This document shows positions 30,956 to 41,365 of a DNA stretch of 64,000 nt, in pieces. The stretch lies in the NCBI GenBank assembly GCA_027886185.1, contig WOAB01000476.1, positions 4,154,001 to 4,218,000 of the forward strand, in the 5' to 3' direction. The translations under genes were made by a program, and so were the position numbers. The notes beneath the pieces were generated by a model. The model worked only from the letters and a program-made list of their open reading frames with translations. It was not told the DNA's origin and made no database searches. The DNA is from Rheum nobile. Its lineage: Eukaryota; Streptophyta; Magnoliopsida; Caryophyllales; Polygonaceae. Each line of letters opens with the position of its first letter. Within the stretch, counting starts at the first letter, position 1.

Positions 30956-33826
30956 ATTGAGCACCAAATTGACCTGGTGCCTGGTGCCTCCTTGCCCAAT
31001 CATGCTGCCTACAGAGCTGGCCCAGAAGAGACCCAGGAGCTACAGCGCCAGGTGCAAGAATTGTTGGATCGAGGCTACGTGAGGGAATCTCTCTCCCCTT
31101 GCGCTGTGCATATGATCCTTGTGCCCAAGAAGGATGGCACATGGAGAATGTGTGTTGATTGCCGTGCCATAAACCAAATCACTGTGAAGTATAGGCACCC
31201 AATCTCACGCCTGGACGACATGCTTGATGAGCTCCATGGCGCCACACTTTTCTCCAATATAGATTTGAAGAGTGGTTATCACCAAATCAGGATGAAAGAG
31301 GGTGATGAGTGGAAGACCGCCTTCAAGACAAAGTATGGGCTCTACGAGTGGCTTGTCATGCCATTTGGGCTCACGGACGCGCCCAACACCTTCATGCGCT
31401 TGATGAACCACGTCTTGCGAGCCTTTCTTGGCAAGTTTGTCGTCGTTTATTTCGATGACATCCTTGTGTATTCACGGAGCCTAGAGGAACATGTCGATCC
31501 CCTTCGCCTTGTGCTTGAGTGCCTTCGATGCGAGAGCATATTCGCCAATCTGGCCAAATGCTCATTTTGCTCCGCGTCCACCAATTTTGTGGGCTATGTC
31601 GTGAGTAGTAAGGATCTACGCGTCGACGAAGACAAGATTGCCGCCATCAAGGAGTGGCCGACATCGATGACGCCGACGCAGGTGCGAAGCTTTCTCGGCC
31701 TCGCCGGATTTTATAGGCGTTTTATGAGAGACTTCTCCTCCGTTGTTGCGCCTTTGCATGAGTTGACGAAGAAAGGAAGCACTGTATTATGGCTTGAGTC
31801 CCACGAAGAGGCCTTCTCGGCTTTGAAGTGGGCCTTGTGCCAGGATCCATTGCTACAGCTTCCCGACTTTGCCAAGCACTTGGAGGTGGAGTGTGATGCC
31901 TCAGACATAGGCATTGGTGGTGTGCTACACCAAGAGAAGAGGCCCATTGCACATTTCAGTGAGAAGCTCACGGGGGCCACACTCAATTACCCCACCTACG
32001 ACAAAGAGTTATATGCCCTAATACGTGTGCTAAAGACTTGGCAACATTATCTTTGGCCACGTGAATATGTCATCCACAGCGACCATGCCGCCTTGAGCTA
32101 TTTGAAGAGCCAAGCCCACCTCAATCGGCGCCATGCTCGTTGGGTGGAGTTCCTTGAGACATTTCCCTATGTCGTGGTCCATAAGAAGGGGAAGGAGATA
32201 GTTGTAGCCGACGCACTCTCTAAAAGGTACGTTCTCTTGACTCATGTGCAAACTAAAATTCTTGGCTTTGCTTTAATTAAGGAATTATATGCTAGTGATC
32301 CATTCTTTGCCCATATATTTGCGCATTGCCTTCGAATTCGTGAGATGGAGTCTTACTTTATTTCTGAGGATTATTTGTACAAGGTTGGCCGCCTATGCAT
32401 CCCTAGGTCCTCCATTAGGCTCCTTTTGATTCAGGAAGCACACGAAAGCCGTGGACACTTTGGGATTAGTAAGACCCTGGCCGCCCTAAGAGAACATTTT
32501 TTCTGGCCTAAGATGACCCACCAAGTGACTAGGTTTTGTAGAAGTTGTGTGACATGCCAAAGAGCCAAAGCTCGGTCAAGCCCTCACGGCCTCTACACAC
32601 CATTGCCCATTCCTAGTGCCCCCTGGGAAGATCTTTCTATGGATTTCATCATGGGTTTGCCCCTCTCTAGACGAGGTAAAGACTCTATTTTTGTGGTCAT
32701 AGATAGATTTTCTAAGATGGCACACTTTATAGCTTGTAAGACAATCCATAGTGCTAGTGAGATTGCATATTTATTCTTTGAGCATGTGGTGCGTCTTCAT
32801 GGAGTCCCACGTACCATAGTCAGTGATAGGGATTCTAAGTTTGTTGGTCATTTTTGGAGAACACTTTGGCGTAAGCTAGGCACAAAGCTTTTATTTTCCA
32901 CTAGCTACCACCCACAGACCGACGGCCAAACTGAGGTCACGAATAGAACACTAGGAGCCCTTCTTCGAACGATGCTTAAAGCCAACCCTAGGCATTGGGA
33001 GGACTTACTATCACTTGTTGAGTTTTGTTATAATAGATGCAGGCATACGGCGACCAAGTTGACACCTTTCGAAGTGGTGTATGGCATGAACCCATTGACG
33101 CCACTAGATTTGTCATCGCGCCCATTGCGAGACCCAGTGCATGTCTCCGCCGCCAACCGCGCCGAGCAAGTGCAGGAGCTACATCGACGCACCAGGGAAC
33201 AATTGGAGAGAAGGGCCATACAGTATGCCTCGCAGAAGAACACTGGCCATTGCCGTGTCGTTTTCGCACCCGGAGACCTCGTCTGGATGCATATGCGAAA
33301 AGAAAGGTTCGTCTCGCGGCGAAAGCACAAATTGGCACCACGTGGAGATGGTCCATTCCGCGTGATCAAGGCCATAGGGGACAATGCCTATCAACTCGAG
33401 CTCCCACCAGATTTTGGAGTCCACGCGTCCTTCAACATCGCGGACTTGACACCATATGTTGAGCCTGAGTTCGATGATGGTGAAGCGGGGACGCTTCACA
33501 GCCAAGTGGGGGAGGGTGATGTGATCCCACCCCCCATGACGGCCACAGACGAGGAAGCAGCCATGAGCCTTCGCTCGGAGGGCCCAATGACAAGGTCCAG
33601 GTCCAAAGCCATCGCAGACGTCGTCGCCTCCCTAGTCGCTTGCGTCATCGCTGGCCAAGGTAGCCCGAAGACCAAACCCAGACTCGTCGTCCTCGCCACC
33701 ATCGGCATCGGAGTATCGAGTCCATCACAGCCGGCACCGGGTGCACCCACTCGCGAGTCGATCGACCCATCGTCGCTCGCAGTGTCTGCGTCCATGCCCT
33801 CGCCGCCACCGAGTTTTGACACTTAG
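30956..33826 (+). CDS. Pol of element D: reverse transcriptase, RNase H, integrase
   Basis: A frame of about 950 codons open to TAG 33824-33826. In order: reverse transcriptase with LVPKKDGTWRMCVDCRAIN and YFDDILVYS; RNase H with VECDASDIGIGG and HSDHAALSYLKSQAHL; integrase with the HHCC finger (H...H, CRSCVTC) and a DDE core (MDFIMGL; TIVSDRDSKFV; HPQTDGQTEVTN). The C-terminus (MRKERFVSRRKHK, then an acidic and Ser/Pro tail with MTRSRSK) extends 310 bp into the 3' LTR. All catalytic residues I can place are present. In life it would be made as part of a Gag-Pol polyprotein; that upstream part is broken, so autonomous movement is unlikely. No start codon of its own is evident. Confidence 0.9.
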   Translation: MEHQIDLVPGASLPNHAAYRAGPEETQELQRQVQELLDRGYVRESLSPCAVHMILVPKKDGTWRMCVDCRAINQITVKYRHPISRLDDMLDELHGATLFSNIDLKSGYHQIRMKEGDEWKTAFKTKYGLYEWLVMPFGLTDAPNTFMRLMNHVLRAFLGKFVVVYFDDILVYSRSLEEHVDPLRLVLECLRCESIFANLAKCSFCSASTNFVGYVVSSKDLRVDEDKIAAIKEWPTSMTPTQVRSFLGLAGFYRRFMRDFSSVVAPLHELTKKGSTVLWLESHEEAFSALKWALCQDPLLQLPDFAKHLEVECDASDIGIGGVLHQEKRPIAHFSEKLTGATLNYPTYDKELYALIRVLKTWQHYLWPREYVIHSDHAALSYLKSQAHLNRRHARWVEFLETFPYVVVHKKGKEIVVADALSKRYVLLTHVQTKILGFALIKELYASDPFFAHIFAHCLRIREMESYFISEDYLYKVGRLCIPRSSIRLLLIQEAHESRGHFGISKTLAALREHFFWPKMTHQVTRFCRSCVTCQRAKARSSPHGLYTPLPIPSAPWEDLSMDFIMGLPLSRRGKDSIFVVIDRFSKMAHFIACKTIHSASEIAYLFFEHVVRLHGVPRTIVSDRDSKFVGHFWRTLWRKLGTKLLFSTSYHPQTDGQTEVTNRTLGALLRTMLKANPRHWEDLLSLVEFCYNRCRHTATKLTPFEVVYGMNPLTPLDLSSRPLRDPVHVSAANRAEQVQELHRRTREQLERRAIQYASQKNTGHCRVVFAPGDLVWMHMRKERFVSRRKHKLAPRGDGPFRVIKAIGDNAYQLELPPDFGVHASFNIADLTPYVEPEFDDGEAGTLHSQVGEGDVIPPPMTATDEEAAMSLRSEGPMTRSRSKAIADVVASLVACVIAGQGSPKTKPRLVVLATIGIGVSSPSQPAPGAPTRESIDPSSLAVSASMPSPPPSFDT

Positions 33827-34747
33827 AGGTTTATTTGCCACTGTTTTGGCATGGTTTTTGAGACATTAATATATTTGGTATTATTGCTTGTTTTAGATAG
33901 TTTCTTTTTATAGTCATTTCTATTTTAGGGTTTGTGCCTTTGCATGCTTGCATGGGCTAGCCCACTAGGCTCAACTCGGCCCATCCGATGTCTCGTCTTT
34001 AGTATTTAAGTTCAACTTTGTTATTTGTTTTACTTACGTTCAATTTTAATCAAGGTTTCAAGTAGAGTATTTATCCTCATTCCCTTGATCGGACGTCAAC
34101 CTTCTATCTTCGCATCCATATTCCCTCTGCCGCCGACGCTACGGCAATTGCTTGATTCTTCAAGCCAAGTCTTCCTTCGCATCTCCCTTCATCCGCAGTC
34201 GACGCTATGACACCAAAGACTTGTCTTTCAAGTCACTTATCCCTCCATTCAATCGCTTCCACCATCGCTAACCATTCGCCTCATCAACCGCTTACGTCGC
34301 ATCCACTATCGGACTCACACCACTCGCCATCGCCATCGCTAGCATCGCTTGTGGCACTCACCTTTGCCATCGCTATCGCCGACGCTATCGTGCCCAGACG
34401 CTAGCCCAGTCGATCGCTTCGCAATGCCCATCGCCTTCGCTATCGGCTTTACCACCGACGTCGTCTTCGCCAACGTGACACTCACTGTGACACTTGTCGT
34501 CGCCGCCACCGCTACCACCCAGCCAACCTCCACCGGGTTCGCTTCACAGCACAACCATGTTCGATAACCTGTAAAAGCACTGTTGATCTCACCACCATCT
34601 TATCAACCTTTCGTGCAAGACAACTAGGGTTTGCACCCAAGGATTCCACGGCAGGTTTGACAAGGAAGGAGTGACTTCTTGCCCAAGACTAGATCCAAAG
34701 GTGTCACCTTTGACAATTGGCTTGTCATTGGAGGCAAGAACACATCA
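33517..34747 (+). repeat. 3' LTR of element D
   Basis: 1231 bp, preceded by the purine tract GTGGGGGAGGG (33506-33516). Starts TGATGTGATCCC, ends AACACATCA, then TSD CATAG. The first 310 bp encode the pol tail. Confidence 0.95.
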
Positions 34748-35510
34748 CATAGCCTGGAGCCGCATAAGCCGGGTGCCGGGAACGGGCATCATGGACGGCG
34801 AAAGGATCACCACCATGGCAGTCGGTGCCGCGTGGGACTGTCTCTACCCGAGGAGAGATGTAATCAGGGGGAAATTGTTGGCTCTCTTTAGGATCGTCGA
34901 GAGGAGGGTGGAAATTGTCGGGGTTGAGATCATCGGCGTCTTCATCATCAAACTCTTGAAAAGCCACGGGAGAGTTATACCTGTTACACGGCGCGGAACC
35001 AACGTAAGTGGGTTGGTCACGGCTGGGGAAATGACGCGTTGATGCTGTCTGTCGGTGGCGTCCGTTGGTCTGGTCATGGGCTACTTCGCGGCGATGCTCC
35101 ATAGAGGTGTGACATTGCTCCGTGCTCTTCATGCGCTCATAGCGGCCACGGCGATTTGCGGTGTCGACAAAAGGGTAAGGCTCTAAGTCAGTAGCGGGTG
35201 ACTCATGCTCCTCGGAGTCATAGACACCTTGTGAGGTAAAAGAAAATCTTCACCGAGGCTGGTAGCGCACATTGATCTCCTCCTCGTGGCGGCTCTCGAT
35301 GATTGAATTGAGCATGCGAATGGGTTGTTGTTGGGAAGATGAAAGCATGTGGCCCTTGCCCATGTCCTGGTGGCGAGATGTATCGGCAGGGGACGGTGGG
35401 TTGAGGTCTGGGTCAACATTCACAGTTATGGTAGAGGGGCCAGGCGGTTCCTCGCGCGATGCGGCAAGCGCAAGCTGGCGCTTAAGTTTCGTGTTTTCTG
35501 CCTCCAATTC
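34748..35510 (-). pseudogene. Element E: N-terminal part of gag
   Basis: Minus strand from about 35507: MEAENTKLKRQLALAASREE, a short coiled-coil-like start analogous to the QALRQENAAL segment of D gag. Next come ESRHEEEINVRYQPR and the acidic segment FDDEDADDLNPDNFHPPLDD (near 34970-34910), aligning with DDEEIEDLG...NFFHPPLGDP in D. It is interrupted by D at 34748-34752 and resumes at 9045. Frame changes near 35250 and 35130 break it. Confidence 0.75.
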
Positions 35511-36387
35511 TACGCGAGCCTTAATGGCGGCTTCATGCTAGGTCTGAAGGGCAGCGAAGGTCTCATCTAACTTTGTACCTAGGGTCACCATCACAACACA
35601 GGACAAAGGTGAAATGCAACAATTGAAACAAAAACTACGAACAAAGATGGTCCAAGCAACTCAACAAAATTTGTCTCATGGGCAACTATGTATGGCTATT
35701 CGTGAGGGCGGTAGGGAAAGGCTGTGAAAATTGAGAGCAAAGCCAAGACAAACAACTACACGTATCAGGCAAAAATGGCATGAAAATTCTGAGTTAAGTG
35801 AGTAGCAAGTCAAAACAAGCAAATCAAGTTCGTTGAGAATGAGAGAAGGCGGAAGAAAAAGCTTAGTGGACTTGTGCCGATGTGTGAATCGGGTTCCCCA
35901 AGATCGCCTGAGGCTTTCATTTTGATCGACTGCGATATGTTATTTTTTTAAGCAGCCGACTAATAATATTATTATTTTTAATCGGCACAAGTTTTGTTAG
36001 AGGAAGGAGAAAGAGAGAGACGGAACATTTGCGTGTATTTTGGAGAGAGAGAAAGAGAGAGAGATGAGAGATATGCGGAGATAGGAAAGAGAAAATGTAA
36101 CAACTTATGGTAACTAACTAGATATGCAAATCATGAAATTACAAAACAAATAACACGAAATAAAACAACCAAATCGGCAAGATACTATGCAGTTGCAAGT
36201 CAAAGATTTTGGCCGCAATTTAGAGAAGGAATGGAGAGATCCACCTAGGGTTTAGACGGAAGCAGTGAACAAAACAAAATGTAAAAATGGCAGAAGCAAG
36301 GGAATGGATGGAAATAGGGATAAACATGAGAATAAAATTGAAGAGTCAGAAAGACCACACCTTGCACCACTGAATATGATACCAATT
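35511..36387 (-). other. Leader and primer-binding site of element E
   Basis: On the minus strand, directly after the LTR, is TTGGTATCAT (near 36375-36386), a decayed initiator tRNA-Met primer site. The rest is an AT-rich leader with GAGA-type purine repeats at 36003-36065. No coding sequence is supported. Confidence 0.65.
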
Positions 36388-37188
36388 GATACGTAAATGG
36401 CCTCGTTCACATGTTGAATGGCGGATCTAGGCAGAAAGTGGGACTCGGTTCCTTCTTATTGTGTAGCCGGGATAGGTAGCTTCTTCACGGGAGCGAAGGC
36501 GCTGACACTCTTGCGCTCGGCGGCAGCCGAGATGGAGCCAGTGGGTTTTGAAAGACGAGTCGATCGAGGGGTTTGTGTTTGGGTTGATCGGTGACGGCGA
36601 TCGGCCGGAAGTAACAATTGTGACGTCGAAGGCTTAAAGACGGAGTAGAGACTCAACGTAGGTTCAAGCTTAACTCAATTCGACGTAATGACAAAGTACA
36701 AAGAACATGGCAATTATAGTAGCCAAGTGAGACGCAGTCTTGATGGGCCTAAATAAACCTAGTGGGTCGGGCTCCTAAGCATAGGAGACACGCACACCCG
36801 AAATAGAAACTTATTAAAAATAGAAAGTGCTAAAAGTAGAAATTGCTAAACATAGAAAGTTTCCAAAAACAACCAAATGTCACTCAATAAACCTCTAATT
36901 TAAAAACTAGGCCTAAGATAGTAAAGGCGCCAAGGAAGCCGAGGCAGCGGCCGCGGCCAAAGTCATGGTTCCACGGCAGGGGCCGTAGTGCCGGCAATGA
37001 TGGAGCAGGCTACGGCCTTGGGCGCTGTCGGAGTGGCGGAGCTGTTGCGCGTGAAGCCCTTGGCCGTGAGGCTATATGTCGCTTGGGCGATGGCTCTGGT
37101 GCACGCCCTGGTGATTGGGCCATCCGACTTGACACTCATCATCTCTTCTTCTTGGGCCTCTATCAATGTCAGCAATGGGGTTGTATCA
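36388..37188 (-). repeat. 5' LTR of element E
   Basis: 801 bp. Plus strand begins TGATACGTAA and ends GTTGTATCA, giving TGATAC/GTATCA inverted ends. Near its minus-strand start (37185-36963) is an open frame with LIEAQEEEMMSVKSDGPITR, equivalent to the pol tail in the A/D LTRs. Both families therefore keep the pol end inside the LTR. Confidence 0.82.
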
Positions 37189-37445
37189 GGACAGTTGATC
37201 AAGTGCATCAAGAAAATGCTTGGGACAGTTTAGCAAGTGCAATAACAAAATGCTTAGTGATGGCAGTTGAAAACTGTCTGCCATCAAGAGGATTAATTAG
37301 GACACTTGATCAAGTATCATGATAAAATGCTTTGTGATGGTAGTTGAAAACTGCCTTCAAGAGAATTACTTGAAAAATATTTGATCAAATGCCATCAAGC
37401 AACACTTGGTGATGGCAGTTGAAAACTGCCATCAAGAAGGTTTAC
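37189..37445. repeat. Degenerate repeats of about 85 bp with palindromic cores
   Basis: About three units, each with TTGATCAAGT, then AAAATGCTT, then GTGATGGCAGTTGAAAACTG and CCATCAAG. The core GATGGCAGTT...AACTGCCATC is nearly palindromic. Related cores recur at 38610-38900. Such arrays are common near the ends of CACTA- and Mutator-type transposons. No terminal inverted repeat is visible because E cut off the left side. Confidence 0.65.
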
Positions 37446-37882
37446 TTTGTGTAACATCTAACAGAAATGTACACATCACATGATATCTTTGATAAAGAAC
37501 CATTCAAACTATCATTGAAAATATCGCAATTACAATTAACTTGATGTAACATCAAACATAACTGCGTATTTTGTACAACACTTACATTAAAACCCACAAA
37601 AGGAAAGTTGACCAAATGTCTTGACACAACGTAGCATTACAAACAACCGAATTCAAATTTTATTCAAATTTTATTCTTATTGTGCGCCTTGATATGCTCA
37701 TCATTCATGTCATCAAAATTACCATCAAAGGAACGAGCTTTGATGTATTTTATTGTGTAAACTCCACATTTGTCGTTGTATAAGAAACAATAAAATAAAG
37801 AGCATTAGAAGCTACAAACAAAAACAAGAAAATAAATTGAAGACCTGTACATAGAAAAATGAAAACTTTACCTTGGAGGATC
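37446..37882. other. AT-rich interval, no gene recognised
   Basis: Between the repeat array and the Ulp1-like exon. It could be 3' untranslated or intron sequence of the minus-strand gene. No motif supports a call. Confidence 0.4.
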
Positions 37883-38272
37883 TTAAGGACAATCAAGATC
37901 TCTATTCCATGTATAATTCCAATCAAATGAGCCTATGTGTGAGAATTTATTTGACCTCCTCATAGTTAGTGGAAGCAAGATCAACAAGGGCTTTAAGAAA
38001 ACATACATTGCATTGTCATCATACATATCACGGAAGCAGTTGAAAATTGTCATGTGGCGTTCTAACAAGTCGGTTTCTAAGGTCACCCAATACTTCTGAA
38101 TTATGTTCCAGTGGGTAAAAACTTTCGTAATAGCATCATACCATGACTTGCCATACAATTTTGGATACCTTCCAGAATAGAAATCAAGATAGCTACTTGG
38201 CATCCTATAATTCTCAGCTACGAATTTATCCACCATCGTAGGGTTGAAATTACCATACCAAACATAATCCAT
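37883..38272 (-). pseudogene. Ulp1 (C48) peptidase-like C-terminal fragment, transposon-associated
   Basis: A 130-codon segment with VWYGNFNPTMVDKFV, RYPKLYGKSWYDAITKVF and THWNIIQKYWVTLETDLLER. The pattern of a His-Trp pair followed by WVTLE-D and a hydrophobic strand is that of Ulp1-like cysteine peptidases carried by plant CACTA and Mutator-like elements. The position where active-site Asp is expected after the strand reads NCF, not DSF. The exon appears to start after an intron near 38280-38440. Assignment rests on motif resemblance only. It lies downstream of the acidic frames at 38973-41116 and may be their last exon. Confidence 0.5.
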
Positions 38273-38584
38273 TATAGTTATGTTCTTGAAAGCCTCGGCT
38301 TCTTCAAATACACGCTTCTTAAAGTGGTATAGACCTTCCCCGATTTTCTAGTATACTGAATACCAAAAATGAAATTAGGTTTAGGAAAATGTGTAAATTA
38401 TAAAATAGTACTCAACACTAAAGGAGACTTACATCATCATCAAGTCATTTATTCTTGTACACTAATTTCGTGAAGAAGGGCTTGGAAAGTTCATAATCAT
38501 GACCGCGGACAAATGCAAAGGGATTACAATAACAAAGAAAATATGTCAACAACATTAAACAAAAGATAAATGGAAAGCAACAAA

Positions 38585-38935
38585 ATGAAAATCCCATCAC
38601 TCAATTTCATAGGTGATAGTCGTTGTAAACTATCACCAAGGAGAAATGCATTGGTAGTGGCAGATGTAAATTGCCCCCAAGAAGACTTGTTGACAAAAGA
38701 GTGCATTAGTGATGGCAGTTTACAACTTCTATCAAGAATAGATTGAAAGATAAAAACTGCCAACTGTCACATATAAATGAATTGGTAATGACAGATGTAA
38801 ACTGCCACCAAGGAGGATTGGTGATAGTTTTAAAACTGCCATCAAGGAGGCTTATTAACAAAAAAGAATCCATTAGTGATGGCAGTTTAAAACTACCATC
38901 GATAATTAATACATTGAAAGATAAAAATTATCCGG
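38585..38935. repeat. Palindromic repeats of the GATGGCAGTT type, probably in an intron
   Basis: At least six variants of GTGATGGCAGTTTAAAACTG followed by CCATCAAGGAGG, spaced 40-60 bp apart, some inverted. Same core as the array at 37189-37445, so both arrays belong to one element family. Confidence 0.6.
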
Positions 38936-38972
38936 ATTTATACCATAGACAAAAATCCCTACGATCATCATT

Positions 38973-39410
38973 CTAGTAAACAGAATGAGACGGTCTTCCA
39001 AGCAATATGAATTTCTTCTTCCCACTAGTGAACGAAGTCTGCAAGTGAGCGCTCACCGTCGTTACTCTAATGGACTTGCGTAGATGATCACCCTTTTCCA
39101 ATCCTTTTTCTTCTTCAAGCAATTCAACCTCAAAAGTTTTAGCTTGAGAATACGTCATTTTGGAATTCATGTCACTATCAGGTTCTTGTGACTCCCCTAT
39201 GAATTCATTGATACTCATTTCATCATTCCCTATAGCAACAAAAGCTTGAGAACTCATGACGAGATCAACTACCTCGATATTGCCATCCCACTCTATTCCC
39301 TTCAAACTGACTTCATGAGTTTCAACATCAAAAGCTCCAGTTATGTTGGCATTCTCACCATCTAAATTATGTAGATCATCTTTCAATTCATCATTCAAAG
39401 GCACATCCAA
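38973..39410 (-). pseudogene. Acidic protein, C-terminal part, possible Ulp1-type transposon gene
   Basis: A frame of 145 codons: LDGENANITGAFDVE, then an acidic Ser/Glu region, then a basic stretch (KGDHLRKSIRVTTVSAHL, SFTSGKKKF) before the presumed intron. The 5' side joins the next segment across the MITE at 39422-40316: removing the MITE and one TSD copy joins the two in the same protein style. No known fold recognised. Confidence 0.45.
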
Positions 39411-39421
39411 ACTGTGCTTAT

Positions 39422-40316
39422 TAGGGGTGAGTAAAAATATTTGATCCGGCCGATCCGATCTGATAACCTGTCGGTCCGTATCCTAAAAAATCGTATTCGA
39501 AAATATCCGTTTTATTTTTATTCATATCCGATCCGAGTGATTTTTCTGGATACTCGAACCGGATATGAATCGGGATAATTTCATTACCAGATATCAAGAA
39601 TCTAGGAATATTAATTTTAATATATATGTTTTTAAAATTAGAAAAGAATGTATAATTAACAACTTAAGTGGTTCTATGAAATAGATTTTTGTATATGTGA
39701 AACAGTGAGAGGGACATATTACTATATTAATATCAACCTTGGCGCCTTGCACATCTGACCCAAAAAATATCATCCTTGCACACTAATTTAAATGGAAGGC
39801 CTAGTTCCACTTTTTAACGTACAGGTGCACAAGTTGATTTTTTTTTCTTTTATCACATTTACTACTAATAAAAAAAGGACATATAAATGGGCTAAATTAA
39901 GACCCAAACCCTAGATGACTCTCTTGACTTCTTCAATCTCAATACACAGCTTTTGCCTCTCTGGCTCTCTCCCTCCCCAGTCCACTCTCCACGCATCTTC
40001 AATCCCAACTTGCAGCCCTTCCATTGTAAGTGTCCATTTAGCTTAGATGGTTATTGTAATTAGCTTATGCTCTCTCTCTCTCTTTCAGATTTTATTACTT
40101 TTAATTAGATTGAAAACCTTAAAATTTTGATTGAATTTTCCAGCTTTTTTTATAAATCGGATATCTGTTTAGGATATCCGATCCGATCTGAGTCACATTA
40201 CTCGGATATCTGGTATAAAACGGATCAGAAATGGATCATTGTTTCATTAAAAAAATTATCGCATATCTGGTATGTCAGATCGAATCGGATCGGATATATC
40301 TGAATGATCACCCCTA
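39422..40316. mobile_element. hAT-type non-autonomous element, 895 bp
   Basis: Ends TAGGGGTGA...TCACCCCTA, with further complementary subterminal blocks of GATCCGATC and GGATATCC-type sequence. The 8-bp TSD GTGCTTAT is perfect (39414-39421, 40317-40324). The interior is AT-rich, with a CT microsatellite near 40069-40084, and has no transposase. It interrupts the minus-strand acidic reading frame. Confidence 0.93.
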
Positions 40317-40324
40317 GTGCTTAT

Positions 40325-41116
40325 CTTCATCCTTCAAACTGCCGTCAACTTGCTCCACAACAGCTTCAGTGATGTTGGCATTCTCACCATCTAAGATTTG
40401 TGGATTCTTTTTCACTTCATCATTGAAACTGACATCGCATTGTGCTCATAGGGCTTCATTCATCCTAGAATTCTGAACATCTGGTATGCATACCACTTCT
40501 TTCGCTTGATCATTAGAAATGACATCCCCACTATCCTTAACTTCAACATTCAAGCTTTCATCACATTGTTCTACAATAGCTTTAGTAATGATGGAATTTT
40601 GAAGATCTGGGTGCATTCCTTTTCTTTCACTTCATCGTTCAAAGGTGCAAACCCACCATCCTTATCAACAACAACCAAAGTGTCATCGCCTTGTTCTCCC
40701 ACAGCTTCATTCATGATGGCATTTTCGATGGATGCATCTTCTTTATATTGAACAGTCAAAAGGGCATCTTCAACTAGATTCTCCCATATTTCAAGCAAAG
40801 AAGAATCGCCTTCAACATCTTTGTCCTCAAATTTTGGATTCAAAAAATGAGAATCAACTTGCTCACTTGTTGGCACACTAGGAGACTTATTGTGTGCAAT
40901 TTCACTAACAACCTTGTCATGCTCATACATGACCACAATAGACTCATGTAAGACTTCCAAATTTGAGCAAGGTGTTACATCACCCTCACGATCACCCTCA
41001 TTCACGCCTCTTACAGAATATGACAGGACATCATCATCCTCATTGTCATGTAAGTCTTCATCACAAGCATTAACTTTCCCCTCCTCATCCAATGATCCAG
41101 AATGCTTAACCTTCAT
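40325..41116 (-). pseudogene. Acidic repeat protein, N-terminal part (frameshifted)
   Basis: From ATG 41116 (MKVKHSGSLDEEGKVNACDE) an acidic Asn/Asp/Glu-rich frame runs to about 40571. A shift near 40620 moves the frame, and one TGA falls near 40447. It contains about five degenerate units of roughly 35 residues, each with a core like ENANITEAVVEQ (variants ENAIMNEAVGEQ, QNSIITKAIVEQ, QNSRMNEAL, ENANITGAFDVE) followed by a DESLN-type segment. The repeats continue past the MITE. No family recognised; the downstream Ulp1-like piece suggests a transposon gene. Confidence 0.5.
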
Positions 41117-41233
41117 ACAGCTCTCAATGTCTTTGAGCTTCTTGAATACTTTAGACAGTTGTGAACCTTGATGATTGACCTTAGACTAGACATATTTCAA
41201 AACACCAAACATTTGGTGCATTTACTCCTTCAG

Positions 41234-41253
41234 TAGGTATGTGCAAACGGTCC
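41234..41253. repeat. hAT terminal inverted repeat, one end
   Basis: TAGGTATGTGCAAACGGTCC is of the hAT end type seen in plants, followed by GGTCCG/CGGACC-rich subterminal sequence to about 41365. It probably marks the 3' end of the hAT element whose transposase is at 42010-44145. I could not find the opposite end or a matching 8-bp duplication of TCCTTCAG. Confidence 0.6.
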
Positions 41254-41365
41254 GAACCGGGCCGGTCTTTACAATCCTAGTCCGGACCGATGGACCGTAA
41301 TTCTATGAAAATCTGGACCGTGGACCGAACCAGACTGGTCCGGTCCTTTTACGTTCCAATCTACG

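Larger units (their letters stand above)
9051..34747 (+). mobile_element. Element D: Ty3 (CRM-like) retrotransposon carrying nested G/H and F
   Basis: A complete element bounded by LTRs TGATGTGATCCC...AACACATCA and a perfect 5-bp target duplication CATAG (9046-9050 and 34748-34752). Its own parts are 9051-12923, 27012/27017-27418 and 30053/30058-34747; the rest is G (with H inside) and F. Order: LTR, primer site, leader, gag, zinc knuckle, protease, reverse transcriptase, RNase H, integrase, LTR. It lies in the gag of E in the opposite direction. Gag is damaged and split, but the reading frame from reverse transcriptase to the end of integrase is open. Confidence 0.95.
6182..37188 (-). mobile_element. 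Element E: minus-strand Ty3 retrotransposon, host of A and D
   Basis: E is present as two pieces, 6182-9050 and 34748-37188, separated by D. Read on the minus strand it runs: LTR (37188 to 36388), primer site, leader, gag, zinc knuckle, protease, and the start of reverse transcriptase, stopping where A is inserted. Its 3' half must lie left of the window beyond A. It is a different but related family to A/D: gag and pol align easily, while the LTR is shorter (about 800 bp). Many stops and frameshifts fit its being the oldest layer. Its right TSD candidate is GGACA (37189-37193); the partner is out of view. Confidence 0.88.
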
